Positions 49,180-59,883 of a stretch of DNA of 64,000 nucleotides are shown here, in pieces. Made by a program: the position numbers and the translations under genes. The notes below the pieces were generated by a model. That model made no database searches. It was not told where the DNA came from and saw only the letters and a program-made list of their open reading frames with translations. Each line of letters starts with the position of its first letter. Positions within the stretch are counted from its first letter, which is position 1. Source of the DNA: Pseudomonas schmalbachii (GTDB lineage Bacteria > Pseudomonadota > Gammaproteobacteria > Pseudomonadales > Pseudomonadaceae); NCBI RefSeq assembly GCF_017589465.1, contig NZ_JAELYA010000001.1, forward strand, positions 930,001 through 994,000. The letters run 5' to 3'.

Positions 49180-49382
49180 GTTGGCGCTGCACGTCGCCGG
49201 GATTCGCTCCCGTAGGTTGGGCTGAGGTACGAAGCCCAACGGGGTGGTGCACAGGTTCAGCAGATGTTGGGCTTCGCTTCGCTCAGCACCAACCTACGTG
49301 GAAGAAGCCCAACAATGGTGCCCGGCCCGACAGGTGTTGGGCTTCGCTTCGCTCAGCGCCAACCTACGCGGAGGAAGCCCAG
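49176..49382. repeat. Cluster of family A REP arms
   Basis: The cluster contains an orphan left arm at 49176, a full pair at 49212-49297, and a second right arm ending CCAACCTAC at 49357 with further AGCCCAAC halves to 49382. Two right arms 60 bases apart (GTTGGGCTTCGCTTCGCTCA in both) show tandem duplication of half a REPIN. The first arm supplies the TSUP gene stop codon. Confidence 0.9.
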
Positions 49383-49392
49383 CAACGGTGCC

Positions 49393-49869
49393 TCAATCCT
49401 CTTCTTCCTCACCTGCTTCCGGTATCTCGAACAGCTCCGCCGCCCGCAACAATCCGGCGAGGATGGAGTGCTGCTCCCATTCCGGCAGTTCGGCGAAGCG
49501 TGCCATCGCGTGATCGGGGAGCAGCGACGGCGCGGCCTTGAGCGCTTCGTGGCCGGCGTCGGTCAGCAGCAGCCATTGCTTGCGGCGGTCCTGCTGGTCG
49601 CGCCGGCGCATCACCAGGCTGCGGGTTTCCAGACGGTCGAGCACGCCGGAAAGCGACGCCTGGGACAGGCTCACCCGCTTGGCCAGACGACTGGCGGTGA
49701 TCTCCTTCTCCACCGCCAGCACCTGCAGGATCAGCAACTGCAGCGGCGTCAGTCCGCCATAGCGCCCCAGGCGCTTGGAGTGCACTTCCCCTGCCTGCTG
49801 CAGCCGGCGCAATGCCTGGAACATCGCCAAAGCGTAGGCATCTCTTATCGGGTTATTGCTTTCAGCCAT
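49393..49869 (-). CDS. MarR-family transcriptional regulator
   Basis: The 158-residue regulator has the MarR winged helix (about 45-115): LTPLQLLILQVLAVEKEITASRLAKRVSLSQASLSGVLDRLETRSLV, with the wing DRRKQWLLLT. The tail is very acidic (EAGEEEED). It is divergent from the osmolyte operon (asnO start at 50001), as in P. aeruginosa, and may control that operon. Two ATGs (49875 and 49869) are possible; I prefer 49869, 9 bases after GCGGG. Confidence 0.87.
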   Translation of the reverse strand: MAESNNPIRDAYALAMFQALRRLQQAGEVHSKRLGRYGGLTPLQLLILQVLAVEKEITASRLAKRVSLSQASLSGVLDRLETRSLVMRRRDQQDRRKQWLLLTDAGHEALKAAPSLLPDHAMARFAELPEWEQHSILAGLLRAAELFEIPEAGEEEED

Positions 49870-50000
49870 AATCATTTACCCGCGAGAAAACCCTCAACCA
49901 TTCAATCTAATACATAGAACTACTTTCATATCGAACTGTCTCCTCCCTGAGCGCCTTTGTCGCGCCACCCACTCATCCCCAACGGAGAACCGGTAAGGAA
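49870..50000. promoter_or_regulatory. Divergent promoter region of marR and the NAGGN operon
   Basis: This 131-base AT-rich stretch carries both promoters. The asnO gene has a good ribosome site (GGTAAGGAA). CATTCAATCTAATACATAGA at 49901-49920 is the most AT-rich part and could hold core promoter elements or a MarR site, but I see no clean dyad. Confidence 0.45.
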
Positions 50001-51770
50001 ATGTGCGGAATAGCAGGAGAGTTTCGTTTCGACAGACAGGCCGCCGACCTCGCAGCGGTCGAACGCATCACCCACCATCTCGCCCCTCGCGGCCCGGACG
50101 CCTGGGGCTTCCATAGCGAAGGCCCGGTCGCCTTCGGTCATCGGCGCCTGAAGATCATGGACCTGGCCGAAGCGTCCGGACAGCCGATGATCGATCCCAC
50201 GCTGGGGTTATCCCTGGTGTTCAACGGCGCCATCTACAACTACCCGGAACTGCGCGGAGAACTGGAAGCCCTCGGCTACCGCTTCTTCTCCGGCGGCGAC
50301 ACCGAAGTGCTGCTCAAGGGCTATCACGCCTGGGGCGCCGAACTGCTGCCGAAGCTCAACGGCATGTTCGCCTTCGCCATCTGGGAGCGTGACAGCCAGC
50401 GCCTGTTCCTCGCCCGCGACCGGCTCGGCATCAAGCCGCTGTACCTGTCGCAGACCGGCGAGCGCCTGCGTTTCGCCTCCAGCCTGCCGGCGCTGCTGCA
50501 GGGCGGCGATATCGACCCGACGCTGGACCCCATCGCCCTCAACCACTACCTGAACTTCCACGCCGTGGTCCCGGCGCCGCGCACACTGCTCGCCAACGTG
50601 CGCAAGCTGCCGCCGGCCACCTGGATGGCGGTCGATGCCGATGGCCACAGCGAGCAGCACACATGGTGGCAACTGGACTACGGCCCTCATCCCGACGAGA
50701 TGAGCCTCACCCTGGAAGACTGGGAAGAACGCGTGCTGGATGGCCTGCGCGACGCCGTGACCATCCGTCAGCGCGCCGCCCGCGAAGTCGGCGTGCTGCT
50801 CTCCGGCGGGGTCGATTCCAGCCTGCTGGTCGGCCTGCTGCACGAGGCCGGCGTGGAGGACCTGCTGACCTTCTCCATCGGTTTCGCCGATGCCGGCGGC
50901 GAGCGTGGCGACGAGTTCCACTACTCCGACCTGATCGCCCGCCGCTACGGCACGCGCCACCAGCAGTTGCGCATCGCCGAGAAGGAAGTGCTGGAACAGC
51001 TGCCGGCGGCCTTCCGCGCCATGAACGAGCCGATGGTCAGCCACGACTGCATCGCCTTCTACCTGCTCTCCCGTGAGGTGTCGAAGCACTGCAAGGTGGT
51101 GCAGAGCGGCCAGGGCGCAGACGAGCTGTTCGCCGGCTACCACTGGTATCCGAAGCTGGCCGGCAGCAACGATCCGCTGCAGGACTACCGGGCGGCGTTC
51201 TTCGACCGTAGCCACGGCGAATACATGGAGACGGTACGCGAGAAGCTGCAGGTGGATGACGTCGCCAGCACCTTCGTCCGCGAGCACTTCGCCCAGCCCG
51301 GCGCCAGCGACCCGGTGGACAAGGCCCTGCGCCTGGACAGCACGGTGATGCTGGTCGACGACCCGGTGAAGCGGGTCGACAACATGACCATGGCCTGGGG
51401 CCTGGAGGCCCGCGTGCCGTTCCTCGACTATCGCCTGGCGGAGCTGTCGGCGCGCATCCCGTCGCGCTTCAAGCTCGGCGACGGCGGCAAGCAGGTGCTC
51501 AAGGGCGCCGCACGCCGGGTCATCCCTGCCGAGGTCATCGACCGGCCGAAAGGCTACTTCCCGGTCCCCGGCCTCAAGCACCTGCGGGGCGATACCCGCG
51601 CCTGGATCGGCGAGCTGCTGCTCGACCCCAGCCAGGACCGCGGCCTGTTCGAGCCGGCGATGCTCGACCGCCTGCTCAGCACGCCGGACGAAGACCTCAC
51701 TCCGCTGCGCGGTTCGAAGCTCTGGCAGCTCGCCGCGCTGAATCTGTGGCTGACCGAACAGGGACTCTGA
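50001..51770 (+). CDS. asnO: N-acetylglutaminylglutamine amidotransferase (AsnB-like)
   Basis: The 589-residue enzyme has a class II glutamine amidotransferase domain with Cys2 as the N-terminal nucleophile (MCGIAGEF) and a C-terminal ATP-pyrophosphatase domain with LSGGVDSSLL near residue 270. It looks like asparagine synthetase B, but its operon with the GNAT/ATP-grasp gene and M42 peptidase identifies it as the amidating enzyme for the osmoprotectant N-acetylglutaminylglutamine amide (NAGGN), known in P. aeruginosa. It is the first gene of the operon. Confidence 0.9.
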   Translation: MCGIAGEFRFDRQAADLAAVERITHHLAPRGPDAWGFHSEGPVAFGHRRLKIMDLAEASGQPMIDPTLGLSLVFNGAIYNYPELRGELEALGYRFFSGGDTEVLLKGYHAWGAELLPKLNGMFAFAIWERDSQRLFLARDRLGIKPLYLSQTGERLRFASSLPALLQGGDIDPTLDPIALNHYLNFHAVVPAPRTLLANVRKLPPATWMAVDADGHSEQHTWWQLDYGPHPDEMSLTLEDWEERVLDGLRDAVTIRQRAAREVGVLLSGGVDSSLLVGLLHEAGVEDLLTFSIGFADAGGERGDEFHYSDLIARRYGTRHQQLRIAEKEVLEQLPAAFRAMNEPMVSHDCIAFYLLSREVSKHCKVVQSGQGADELFAGYHWYPKLAGSNDPLQDYRAAFFDRSHGEYMETVREKLQVDDVASTFVREHFAQPGASDPVDKALRLDSTVMLVDDPVKRVDNMTMAWGLEARVPFLDYRLAELSARIPSRFKLGDGGKQVLKGAARRVIPAEVIDRPKGYFPVPGLKHLRGDTRAWIGELLLDPSQDRGLFEPAMLDRLLSTPDEDLTPLRGSKLWQLAALNLWLTEQGL

Positions 51771-51783
51771 GAGTCAGCCCGGG

Positions 51784-51809
51784 AGCGGCTGCGCCCCAGG
51801 CCAGCCGCT
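51784..51809 (+). promoter_or_regulatory. Hairpin between asnO and ngs
   Basis: AGCGGCTG (51784-51791) pairs with CAGCCGCT (51802-51809) around a 10-base GC-rich loop in the 62-base gap. AAAAGC follows instead of T residues, so it is not a terminator. It could be an RNA processing or stability element that sets unequal expression of the two genes. Confidence 0.45.
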
Positions 51810-51832
51810 GAAAAGCATTACGGAGCCTTGCA

Positions 51833-53617
51833 ATGAAACCCCATTCCAGCCTGCCCCATAACCAACGCCTGCTGCGCGGCCAGCCGCCGACCTACGAACG
51901 CCTGCAGGCGCGCCTCGCCGGCGACCACGCCGAGCGCCACAGCGAACCGCTGATCCTGCATTGCGGCTGGGGCCGCCTGCTGATCGGCCATACCTTTCCC
52001 TCCGCCGAGGCGCTGACCCGCGAGCTGCTCAACGAACGCCCCGGCGAGCGCGACATCGCGCTCTACGTCGCCGCGCCGCAGCAGGTCCTCGCCCATGCGC
52101 CGCAGCAACTGTTCCTCGACCCGTCCGACACCCTGCGCCTGTGGTTCAGCGACTACCGCCCGGCGCGCCGGCCGTCCCGCGGGCTGCGCATCCGCCGGGT
52201 GCACAGCGACGACGACTGGGCGGCGATCAACCGCCTGTACCTGATACGCGGCATGCTGCCGGTCGACCCGGCGCAGGTCACCCCGCGCCAGGAGGGCGGC
52301 CCGGACTACTGGCTGGCGGCCGACGCGGAAAGCGGCGCGGTGATCGGCACGCTGATGGGCCTCGACCACGCCCGCGCCTTCCGCGACCCGGAGCGCGGCT
52401 CCAGCCTCTGGTGCCTGGCGGTGGACCCGCAATGCAGCCGGCCCGGCGTCGGCGAAGTGCTGGTGCGCCACCTGATCGAGCACTGCATCGGCCGCGGGCT
52501 GGCCTACCTGGACCTGTCCGTGCTGCACGACAACCGCCAGGCCAAGGCGCTCTACCGCAAGCTCGGTTTCCGCGAGCTGCCGACCTTCGCCATCAAGCGC
52601 CGCAACACCATCAACCAGGCGCTGTTCATCGGCCCCGGCCCGGAGGAAGGGCTCAATCCGTATGCGCGGATCATCGTCGACGAAGCGCACCGGCGCGGCA
52701 TCGAAGTCCACGTGCAGGACGCCGCCGCCGGCATCTTCACCCTCAGCCACGGCGGCCGGCGCATCCGCTGCCGCGAATCGCTGAGCGACCTGACCAGCGC
52801 GGTAAGCATGAGCCTGTGCCAGGACAAGATCCTCACCCACCGCGCCCTCGCCCGCGCCGGCCTGCGCCAGCCGCAGCAGCGCCTGGCCGGCACGGCGGAG
52901 GAAAACGCCGCGTTCCTCGCCGAGCACGGCGCGCTGGTAGTCAAGCCGGTGAACGGCGAGCAGGGCCATGGCGTCGCCGTGGACCTGCGCAGCGCCGAGG
53001 AAGTCGAGGCGGCGATCGTCCGCGCGCGGCAGTTCGACAGCCATGTGCTGCTGGAGAGCTGCCACAGCGGCAGCGACCTGCGCATCGTGGTGATCGGCTA
53101 CGAAGTGGTGGCCGCCGCCATCCGCCGCCCGGCCGAAGTGATCGGCGACGGCCGGCGCAACGTCCGCAAGCTGATCGAGACGCAGAGCCGCCGGCGCCAG
53201 GCCGCCACCGGCGGGGAAAGCCGCATCCCGCTGGACGAGGAAACCGAACGCACCCTGGCCGCCGCCGGCTACAGCTACGACGACGTGCTGCCCTCCGGTG
53301 AACGCCTGGCCGTGCGGCGCACCGCCAACCTGCACACCGGCGGCATCCTGCTCGACGTCACCGACAGCCTGCACCCGGACCTGCGCGACGCCGCCATCCA
53401 GGCCGCCCGCGCCCTGGAAATCCCGGTCACCGGCCTGGACTTCCTGGTGGCCGACGCCAGCCAGCCGGACTACGTGATCATCGAAGCCAACGAGCGCCCC
53501 GGCCTGGCCAACCACGAGCCGCAACCGACCGCCGAACGCTTCATCGACCTGCTCTTCCCGCTGAGCCAGCAACTGCCGCAGCACCCGCCGCTCGCGGATA
53601 TGGAGGCCCCCGCATGA
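51833..53617 (+). CDS. ngs: N-acetylglutaminylglutamine synthetase (GNAT plus ATP-grasp)
   Basis: This 594-residue protein fuses a GNAT acetyltransferase domain (about 110-265, with LWCLAVDPQCSRPGVGEVLV) to an ATP-grasp ligase domain (about 300-580, with VVKPVNGEQGHGVAVDL and DFLVADASQPDYVIIEANERPG). The combination acetylates and joins glutamines to form the NAG dipeptide before amidation by AsnO. The stop overlaps the next start (ATGA, 53614-53617). Confidence 0.92.
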   Translation: MKPHSSLPHNQRLLRGQPPTYERLQARLAGDHAERHSEPLILHCGWGRLLIGHTFPSAEALTRELLNERPGERDIALYVAAPQQVLAHAPQQLFLDPSDTLRLWFSDYRPARRPSRGLRIRRVHSDDDWAAINRLYLIRGMLPVDPAQVTPRQEGGPDYWLAADAESGAVIGTLMGLDHARAFRDPERGSSLWCLAVDPQCSRPGVGEVLVRHLIEHCIGRGLAYLDLSVLHDNRQAKALYRKLGFRELPTFAIKRRNTINQALFIGPGPEEGLNPYARIIVDEAHRRGIEVHVQDAAAGIFTLSHGGRRIRCRESLSDLTSAVSMSLCQDKILTHRALARAGLRQPQQRLAGTAEENAAFLAEHGALVVKPVNGEQGHGVAVDLRSAEEVEAAIVRARQFDSHVLLESCHSGSDLRIVVIGYEVVAAAIRRPAEVIGDGRRNVRKLIETQSRRRQAATGGESRIPLDEETERTLAAAGYSYDDVLPSGERLAVRRTANLHTGGILLDVTDSLHPDLRDAAIQAARALEIPVTGLDFLVADASQPDYVIIEANERPGLANHEPQPTAERFIDLLFPLSQQLPQHPPLADMEAPA

Positions 53618-54807
53618 AACCCCTGCCGCAACCGGACCTCAACTACCTGCAACGGGTGCTGCTGGAGATGCTCGCCATCCCCAGCCCCACCGGCTTCACC
53701 GACACCATCGTGCGCTACGTCGCCGAGCGGCTGGACGAGATCGGCGTGCCCTTCGAACTGACCCGCCGCGGCACCATCCGCGCCACCCTGACCGGCAAGC
53801 ACAACAGCCCGGACCGTGCGGTCTCCGCCCACCTCGACACCATCGGTGCCATCGTCCGCGCGATCAAGCCGAACGGCCGCCTGGTGCTGTCGCCGGTGGG
53901 CTGCTGGTCGAGCCGCTTCGCCGAAGGCAGCCGCGTCACGGTGTTCTGCGAGCACGGCGTCTTGCGCGGCAGCGTGCTGCCGCTGCTGGCTTCCGGGCAC
54001 GCCTTCAACACCGAGGTGGACAGCCTGCCAATCAGCTGGGACCACGTCGAAGTGCGCCTCGACGCCTACACCGTCAGCCATGCCGACAGCGAGACGCTCG
54101 GTGTCGCCATCGGCGATTTCGTCGCCTTCGACCCGCTGCCGGAGTTCACCGAAAGCGGCCACATCAGCGCCCGCCACCTCGACGACAAGGCCGGCGCCGC
54201 CGCCCTGCTCGCCGCGCTCAAGGCGATCCGCGAAAGCGGCGAGGAACCGCCGATCGACTGCCACCCGCTGTTCACCATCACCGAGGAAATCGGCTCCGGC
54301 GCCGCCGCCGCGCTGCCCTGGGACGTCAGCGAATTCGTCGGCATCGACATCGCCCCGGTGGCCGACGGGCAGAACTCCAGCGAACACGCGGTGAGCGTGG
54401 CCATGCTGGATTCCGGCGGCCCCTACGACTTCCACCTGTCGCGCCATCTGCTGCGCCTCGGCGAACGCCACGAGATCGCCACCCGCCGCGACCTGTTCCG
54501 CTACTACCACAGCGACGCACAATCGGCGGTCACCGCCGGCCACGATATCCGCACCGCGCTGCTGGCCTTCGGCTGCGACGCCACCCACGGCTACGAACGC
54601 ACCCACATCGACAGCCTCGCCGCCCTCGCCCGCCTGCTCACCGCCTACCTGCTCAGCCCGCCAGTGTTCGCCAGCGACGCCGAACCGCGCGAAACCTCGC
54701 TGGAGCGCTTCAGCAAGCAGCTGGAACATCCGGTGCAGATGGAAAGCGGCACCCATGTGCCGGCGGTGGAGGAGCTGATCGACAGCGGCGACGGTTCATC
54801 GAAGTAG
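53614..54807 (+). CDS. M42-type peptidase of the NAGGN osmoprotectant system
   Basis: The 397-residue protein is an M42/M20-like dizinc aminopeptidase. Metal ligands lie in SAHLDTIGA, HLDDKAGAAALLAAL and FTITEEIGSG, and the later acid in GIDIAP. It is coupled to ngs by a four-base overlap and is the usual third gene of NAGGN operons; a role in degrading the dipeptide osmolyte or in its turnover is the usual guess. The operon seems to end here at a REP-rich gap. Confidence 0.9.
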   Translation: MKPLPQPDLNYLQRVLLEMLAIPSPTGFTDTIVRYVAERLDEIGVPFELTRRGTIRATLTGKHNSPDRAVSAHLDTIGAIVRAIKPNGRLVLSPVGCWSSRFAEGSRVTVFCEHGVLRGSVLPLLASGHAFNTEVDSLPISWDHVEVRLDAYTVSHADSETLGVAIGDFVAFDPLPEFTESGHISARHLDDKAGAAALLAALKAIRESGEEPPIDCHPLFTITEEIGSGAAAALPWDVSEFVGIDIAPVADGQNSSEHAVSVAMLDSGGPYDFHLSRHLLRLGERHEIATRRDLFRYYHSDAQSAVTAGHDIRTALLAFGCDATHGYERTHIDSLAALARLLTAYLLSPPVFASDAEPRETSLERFSKQLEHPVQMESGTHVPAVEELIDSGDGSSK

Positions 54808-55102
54808 AACGCACTCGCAGGTTGGCGCTGAGCTTGCGAAGCCCAACATCCGCTGGGTATCGCACCCTTGTCGTTGGGCTTGCATCGTCGCGAGGCACCC
54901 TTAGGCGTAGGGTGGACAACGCTCCGCTTGTCCACCGCCCCGGCCCCACGACAAGGTGGAAATGCTTCGCGATTTCCACCCTACGCTCTTGCCATACCTG
55001 TAGGAGCGGGGGAATCATCTGTACGAATGTGCCCTTTCGTCTGTCCGCTCGCTCCGGAAGTCAGGCGGCTCTACAATCGCCGCCTGCCCCGGAGCTTCGC
55101 CC
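54808..55102. repeat. Intergenic region with a degenerate family A and a complete family D REPIN
   Basis: A worn family A element lies at about 54820-54882 (CAGGTTGGCGCTGAGCTTGC.. GTTGGGCTTGCATC). A complete family D pair follows at 54905-54986, with arms GCGTAGGGTGGACAACGC and GATTTCCACCCTACGC and an inner GTCCACC half, longer than the copy at 15708. A GTAGGAGCGGGGG fragment is at about 55000. The remaining 100 bases should hold the promoter of the YheU-like gene. Confidence 0.82.
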
Positions 55103-55327
55103 ATGCTGATCCCCTACGACCTGCTCGAACCCGAAACCCTGAACAACCTGCTGGAAGACTTCGTCACCCGCGAAGGCACCGACAACGGCGACGACACGCC
55201 CCTGGAAACCCGCGTGGAGCGGGCCCGGCATGCATTGAAGCGCGGCGAGGCGGTGATCGTGTTCGAGCCGGAGAGCCAGCAGTGCCAGCTGATGCTGAAG
55301 AGCGAGGTGCCGAGGGAGTGGTTGTAG
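55103..55327 (+). CDS. YheU family protein (UPF0270)
   Basis: The 74-residue acidic protein matches UPF0270: MLIPYDLLEPETLNNLLEDFVTREGT and the C-terminal KRGEAVIVFEPESQQC. Function is unknown. The stop TAG lies in GTAGGTGGGTGCAT, which resembles a worn family E REP arm, followed at 55344 by a family C repeat. Confidence 0.9.
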   Translation: MLIPYDLLEPETLNNLLEDFVTREGTDNGDDTPLETRVERARHALKRGEAVIVFEPESQQCQLMLKSEVPREWL

Positions 55328-55343
55328 GTGGGTGCATGGAGCG

Positions 55344-55461
55344 CCCTCACCCTAACCCTCTCCCGGAGGGAGAGGGGACTGTTCGGTGTGACATGAAACT
55401 CCGTGCTCACCGACGGTTCCATACTGCCCCCTCTCCCTCCGGGAGAGGGCTGGGGTGAGGG
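55344..55461. repeat. Family C inverted repeat
   Basis: Arms CCCTCACCCTAACCCTCTCC and GAGAGGGCTGGGGTGAGGG, each with its own GGGAGAG hairpin. It fills the convergent gap between the YheU-like gene and lhr. Confidence 0.88.
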
Positions 55462-55485
55462 AAAACAGGCAACCCCCACCCTCCC

Positions 55486-58400
55486 TCACCGCCGAATCAA
55501 CATCTCCCTCGCCATCCTCTCCTCTTCCGCCGCCAACTCCGCAAACAGCACCGGCTTACCCGCAATCAACGCCCCCAGCGGCACCCCATCGCGATACAGC
55601 ACCCGATTGCCCACCACCGCCGGCACCTTCGTTCCCGGCAGCAGCGTGCCGGTCAGGTTCAGCGGGTCGACCGCCGACACCACCAGCCATGCGCCATCGC
55701 GCTCGCGCCTGCGCACCTCGCGCAGCAATCCGACCGCCTCGGGCAGGGCGAACTGTTCGCCGGTCAGGCCGGCGATGAAGCGGCCGCCGCGAATCTCGCC
55801 GCGCGCTTCCAGACGGTGATAGACCCGCAGCAGATCGCGCCACGGCGGCAGCCAGTCGGCTTCGCGGTCGAGCAGGCGCCAGCAGACCACGCCGTAGCGG
55901 CGCAGCAGGGTCATGGCGACGTGTTCCAGCACATCCGCCGGCAGCTTCTGCGCCGCCGATTCGGGACGCACCCGACGCAATAACGCCCAGCGCCCGGCGT
56001 CGGCCATGCCGAACAGCTGCGTGCGGGCGCGGCGGTCGTGGCGGCTGCGTTTGGCCGCCGGCATCAGCAGCGCGCGCAGGCCGGCGAAGCTGTCGCAGTT
56101 CACCCGGCCGACCGCCACCAGTTCACCGAGCACGGTTTCCAGCTCGGTGCGCAGCAGGTGCGTTTCCCCGGCCAGTTCGTCGAAGAACAGCGCGCCCTGC
56201 TCCTTGAGGGTTTCCAGCACCTTGCCGGCCTTGGCCGACAGTTCCGGCTCCGCCGCATCGGCGCACAGCGCACTCCACTGCGCCAGCTCGCGTCGTGGCA
56301 GCAGCACGATGGGCGTGCTGCGCAAGGGGCCGCCGCGACCGCGACTGGCCATCGAGCGCGACGGCAGACGCGCCCACACCAGCCGGCCGGCGCGGCACAG
56401 GTCGTCCAGCCAGTTGATCCCGTAGTCCGCCACGCGCAGGGGCAGGATGTCGCTCTCCCAGGCGCCGGCGGCGGCCTGGAAACCTTCCAGCTGGCTGAGC
56501 ACGCCGGCCAGCGCTTCCGCCCCGCGCACCCGCGAATCCTGCGAGGCGCGCTGCCAGTCGAAGAGGAAGCGCATGAAATCGGCGCGCTCCACCGGTTCGA
56601 TCTCACGGCGCAGGCGCTTCACCGTGTAGCGGTGGATGCGTGCCAGCAGGTGGCGCTCGCACCATTCCTCTTCCCCCGCGCCCGGAGTAAAGCGGCCGCG
56701 CAGCACGTAGCCTTCGCGCTCCAGGCTGGCCAGGGCGAAGGCGATATCCGGCTCGCTGACGGCGAGATCGCCCGCCAGCAATGCCTGGGTGCGCGGGCCG
56801 AAGCCGGTCAGGCGCGCGCGGACGATTTCCACCAGCGCGTCTTCCGCCGTCCAGCTTTCGCGCAGCTCTGCTGGCAGCAACAATGCGGGGTTCGGCTGCG
56901 CCTGCGGATGGATGGCAAGCAACTGGTTCAGGCGCTCGGCAGCCACCCAGAGAACGCCCGAAGGATGCTCCAGGCGCGTGGCGCGGCCGGTCTTGAGCAG
57001 TTTCGCCAGCAGGTCCGGCCAGCCGGGATTGGCCTGCGCTTCGGCGGCGGTTAGGCAGCCGAGGCCGCTCAGTGCCTCGTGCATCTCGTCCGCATTGCGC
57101 GCTTCCGGCCAGGCTTCGGCGCGCACCGCGGCGATGGCATCGGCATCCAGCGCGCCGAGGTCGTCGGCGGATTCCGGATCGCTCCAGCGGCGGCTCTGCA
57201 CGGCCTGGGTGCGGCGCTCCTCCAGCGGCGCGTCGTCAAGGAAGGCGTAGGGATTGGCGGTCAGCACTTCCGCCGCCAGCGCGGAGGGCGCCGGCAGGTC
57301 GCGGGCGACCAGGCGCACCTTGCCGGCCTCCATGCGCCGCAGCAGGGCCAGCCAGCCTTCGCTGTCCATCGCCTCGTGCAGGCAGTCGTCGAGGGTCTGC
57401 GCGACCAGCGGGTGATCGGGAATCTGCCGCTCGCCGACGATGTTCTCCAGGCACGCCACCTGATCCGGGAAGACCCGCGCCAGCAGGTCCTCGCTACGCA
57501 TGCGCTGCAGTTGCGGCGCCACCTTGCGCCCGCCGCTGTAGCGCGGCAGGGCCAGCGACGTGGTGGCGTTCCAGCGCCAGCGCACGCCGAACAGCGGCGC
57601 GTCGAGCAGCGCCTGGACCAGCACATGCTCGGCGCTGCCGGAGTGCAGGTAGCGCCACACCTCGTCGAGCGGGAAGCTGTGGCTGGTGGAGAGCGAGAGG
57701 ATGATGGCGTTCTCGGTGGCCGCCGCCTGCAGCTCGAAATTGAAGTTGCGGCAGAAGCGCTTGCGCAGCGCCAGTCCCCAGGCGCGGTTGATCCGGCTGC
57801 CGAACGGCGCGTGGATGACCAGTTGCATGCCGCCGGATTCGTCGAAGAAACGCTCCAGCGCCAGGCAGTGCTGCGACGGCAGCACGCCGAGGGCGGCACG
57901 CGCGCGGGCCAGGTATTCGGCGATCTGCAGGGCCGCTTCGTCGCCGAGGCCGAGTTCGCCGGTCAGCCAGTCCAGCGCCGGGCGCAGCGGCTGATCGCTG
58001 CCGGCGCCCTGCTCCAGCAACTGGTCGAGCTTTTCCCGCAGACGCGACACGCTGGCGGACAGCTCGTCGCTGCGCCCCGGCGCCTCGCCCAGCCAGAACG
58101 GGATGTTCGGCGGCTGGCCCTGGGCATCCTCGACCCGCACCCGGCCCGGCTCGATGCGCAGGATGCGGTAGGAGATATTGCCGAGCTGGAACACGTCGCC
58201 GGCCAGGCTTTCCACGGCGAAGTCCTCGTTCACCGTGCCGACCATCAACCCCTGCGGCTCCAGCAGCACGGAATAGTCGCCGGCATCGGGAATGGTCCCG
58301 CCGGAGGTCACGGCGGTCAGCCGGGCGCCACGCCGGCCGCGCACCTCGCCGTTCACCACGTCGCGATGCAGGTAGGCGCCGCGCTGGCCGGTGCGGCTGG

Positions 58401-59814
58401 TGTAGCCCTCGGCGAGCATGCGCAGCAGGTTGTCGAACGTGACGCGGGAAAGGTCGGCATACGGCTGCGCGCGGGTCAGCAGGTGGAACAGTTCGTCTTC
58501 CTTCCATTCGCGACAGGCCACTTCGGCGACGATCTGCTGGGCCAGCACATCCAGCGGCGCATGGGGGATCGTCAGGGCGTCCAGCTCGCCCCGGCGCACG
58601 CTGTCGAGCAGCGCCGTACATTCGATCAGGTCGTCCCGCGAGGTCGGGAACAGCCGCCCTTTCGGCGTGCCGCCGACGCTGTGGCCGGAGCGTCCGACCC
58701 GCTGCAGGAAGGCGGCGATGGAGCGCGGCGAGCCGATCTGGCAGACCAGCTCGACGTCGCCGATATCGATGCCCAGTTCCAGCGAAGCGGTGGCCACCAG
58801 CACCCGCAGGCGGCCGGCCTTGAGGCGCTGCTCGGCGTCCAGGCGCAGCTCCTTGGACAGGCTGCCGTGGTGCGCCGCCACCTGTTCGCTGCCGAGGCGC
58901 TCGGCCAGATGGCGGGTGATGCGTTCGGCCAGCCGCCGCGTATTGACGAACACCAGCGTGGTGCGGTGCTCGCCGGCCAGCGCGGCGAGGCGGTCGTAGA
59001 CGGCGTCCCAGACTTCGTGGGACATCACCGCCTCCAGCGGCGCGGGCGGCACTTCGATGGCCAGGTCGCGGGCGCGGCTGTAGCCGATATCGACGATGCG
59101 GCAGGCCTCCAGGCGGGGATGGCGGGTGCCGACCAGGAAGTGCGCCACCGCCTCGATGGGCTTTTGCGTGGCGGACAGGCCGATGCGCACCAGCGGCGCC
59201 GCGCACAGTGCCTGCAGGCGCTCCAGCGACAGGGTCAGGTGGCTGCCGCGCTTGCTGCCGGCCAGCGCGTGGATCTCGTCGACGATCACGCTGCGCGCGC
59301 CGGCCAGCATCGCCCGCCCGGACTCCGAGCCGAGCAGCACGTAGAGCGATTCCGGCGTGGTGACGAGGATGTGCGGCGGCCTGCGGCGCATCGACTCGCG
59401 CTCGCCCTGGGTGGTGTCGCCGGTGCGCACCGCGGTGCGGATATCCACCCGCGGCAGGCCCGATTTTTCGAGCTCATCGCGGATGCCGGCGAGCGGTTCT
59501 TCGAGGTTGATGCGGATGTCGTTGGACAGCGCCTTCAGCGGCGAGACGTAGACCACCGCGGTGCGGTCCGGCAGCTCGCCGCCATGGTCCAGCCCCTCGC
59601 GCACCAGTTCGTCGATGGCGGCGAGGAAGGCGGTGAGCGTCTTGCCCGAACCGGTGGGCGCGGCGACCAGCGTCGAGCGGCCATCACGGATCGACGGCCA
59701 GGCCAGCTCCTGGGCGCGGGTCGGCGCGGCGAAGTGGCGGCGGAACCAGGTGGCGACTGCGGGGTGGAAGTCCTGCAATACGCTGGCGGCGGGGGATGCG
59801 ATGGGATCGTTCAT
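55486..59814 (-). CDS. lhr: Large ATP-dependent helicase Lhr
   Basis: This 1442-residue DEAD/H-type SF2 helicase is of the Lhr (large helicase-related) family. Walker A is APTGSGKT near residue 55, the DEAH-type motif is VDEIHALAG, motif V/VI is [20 protein letters not shown] and [11 protein letters not shown]. The C-terminal half is the Lhr-specific region (winged helix, beta-barrel and extended domains) that includes [30 protein letters not shown]. Family members act on RNA:DNA hybrids and in DNA repair. ATG at 59814 is taken; a GTG at 59823 in the same frame would add three residues. Confidence 0.93.
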   Translation of the reverse strand: MNDPIASPAASVLQDFHPAVATWFRRHFAAPTRAQELAWPSIRDGRSTLVAAPTGSGKTLTAFLAAIDELVREGLDHGGELPDRTAVVYVSPLKALSNDIRINLEEPLAGIRDELEKSGLPRVDIRTAVRTGDTTQGERESMRRRPPHILVTTPESLYVLLGSESGRAMLAGARSVIVDEIHALAGSKRGSHLTLSLERLQALCAAPLVRIGLSATQKPIEAVAHFLVGTRHPRLEACRIVDIGYSRARDLAIEVPPAPLEAVMSHEVWDAVYDRLAALAGEHRTTLVFVNTRRLAERITRHLAERLGSEQVAAHHGSLSKELRLDAEQRLKAGRLRVLVATASLELGIDIGDVELVCQIGSPRSIAAFLQRVGRSGHSVGGTPKGRLFPTSRDDLIECTALLDSVRRGELDALTIPHAPLDVLAQQIVAEVACREWKEDELFHLLTRAQPYADLSRVTFDNLLRMLAEGYTSRTGQRGAYLHRDVVNGEVRGRRGARLTAVTSGGTIPDAGDYSVLLEPQGLMVGTVNEDFAVESLAGDVFQLGNISYRILRIEPGRVRVEDAQGQPPNIPFWLGEAPGRSDELSASVSRLREKLDQLLEQGAGSDQPLRPALDWLTGELGLGDEAALQIAEYLARARAALGVLPSQHCLALERFFDESGGMQLVIHAPFGSRINRAWGLALRKRFCRNFNFELQAAATENAIILSLSTSHSFPLDEVWRYLHSGSAEHVLVQALLDAPLFGVRWRWNATTSLALPRYSGGRKVAPQLQRMRSEDLLARVFPDQVACLENIVGERQIPDHPLVAQTLDDCLHEAMDSEGWLALLRRMEAGKVRLVARDLPAPSALAAEVLTANPYAFLDDAPLEERRTQAVQSRRWSDPESADDLGALDADAIAAVRAEAWPEARNADEMHEALSGLGCLTAAEAQANPGWPDLLAKLLKTGRATRLEHPSGVLWVAAERLNQLLAIHPQAQPNPALLLPAELRESWTAEDALVEIVRARLTGFGPRTQALLAGDLAVSEPDIAFALASLEREGYVLRGRFTPGAGEEEWCERHLLARIHRYTVKRLRREIEPVERADFMRFLFDWQRASQDSRVRGAEALAGVLSQLEGFQAAAGAWESDILPLRVADYGINWLDDLCRAGRLVWARLPSRSMASRGRGGPLRSTPIVLLPRRELAQWSALCADAAEPELSAKAGKVLETLKEQGALFFDELAGETHLLRTELETVLGELVAVGRVNCDSFAGLRALLMPAAKRSRHDRRARTQLFGMADAGRWALLRRVRPESAAQKLPADVLEHVAMTLLRRYGVVCWRLLDREADWLPPWRDLLRVYHRLEARGEIRGGRFIAGLTGEQFALPEAVGLLREVRRRERDGAWLVVSAVDPLNLTGTLLPGTKVPAVVGNRVLYRDGVPLGALIAGKPVLFAELAAEEERMAREMLIRR

Positions 59815-59883
59815 GACATCCACTATGGTGGCGGCCCGGTTGGGTCACAAGGCAGGTCGTCGAATCCGTGGTTGGCTCGGCTC

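Noticed and set aside
49176-49382. Possible CRISPR array because of short repeats at regular spacing
   Set aside because: The units are inverted REP arms of one family with homologous spacers; no cas genes or direct-repeat/spacer pattern.
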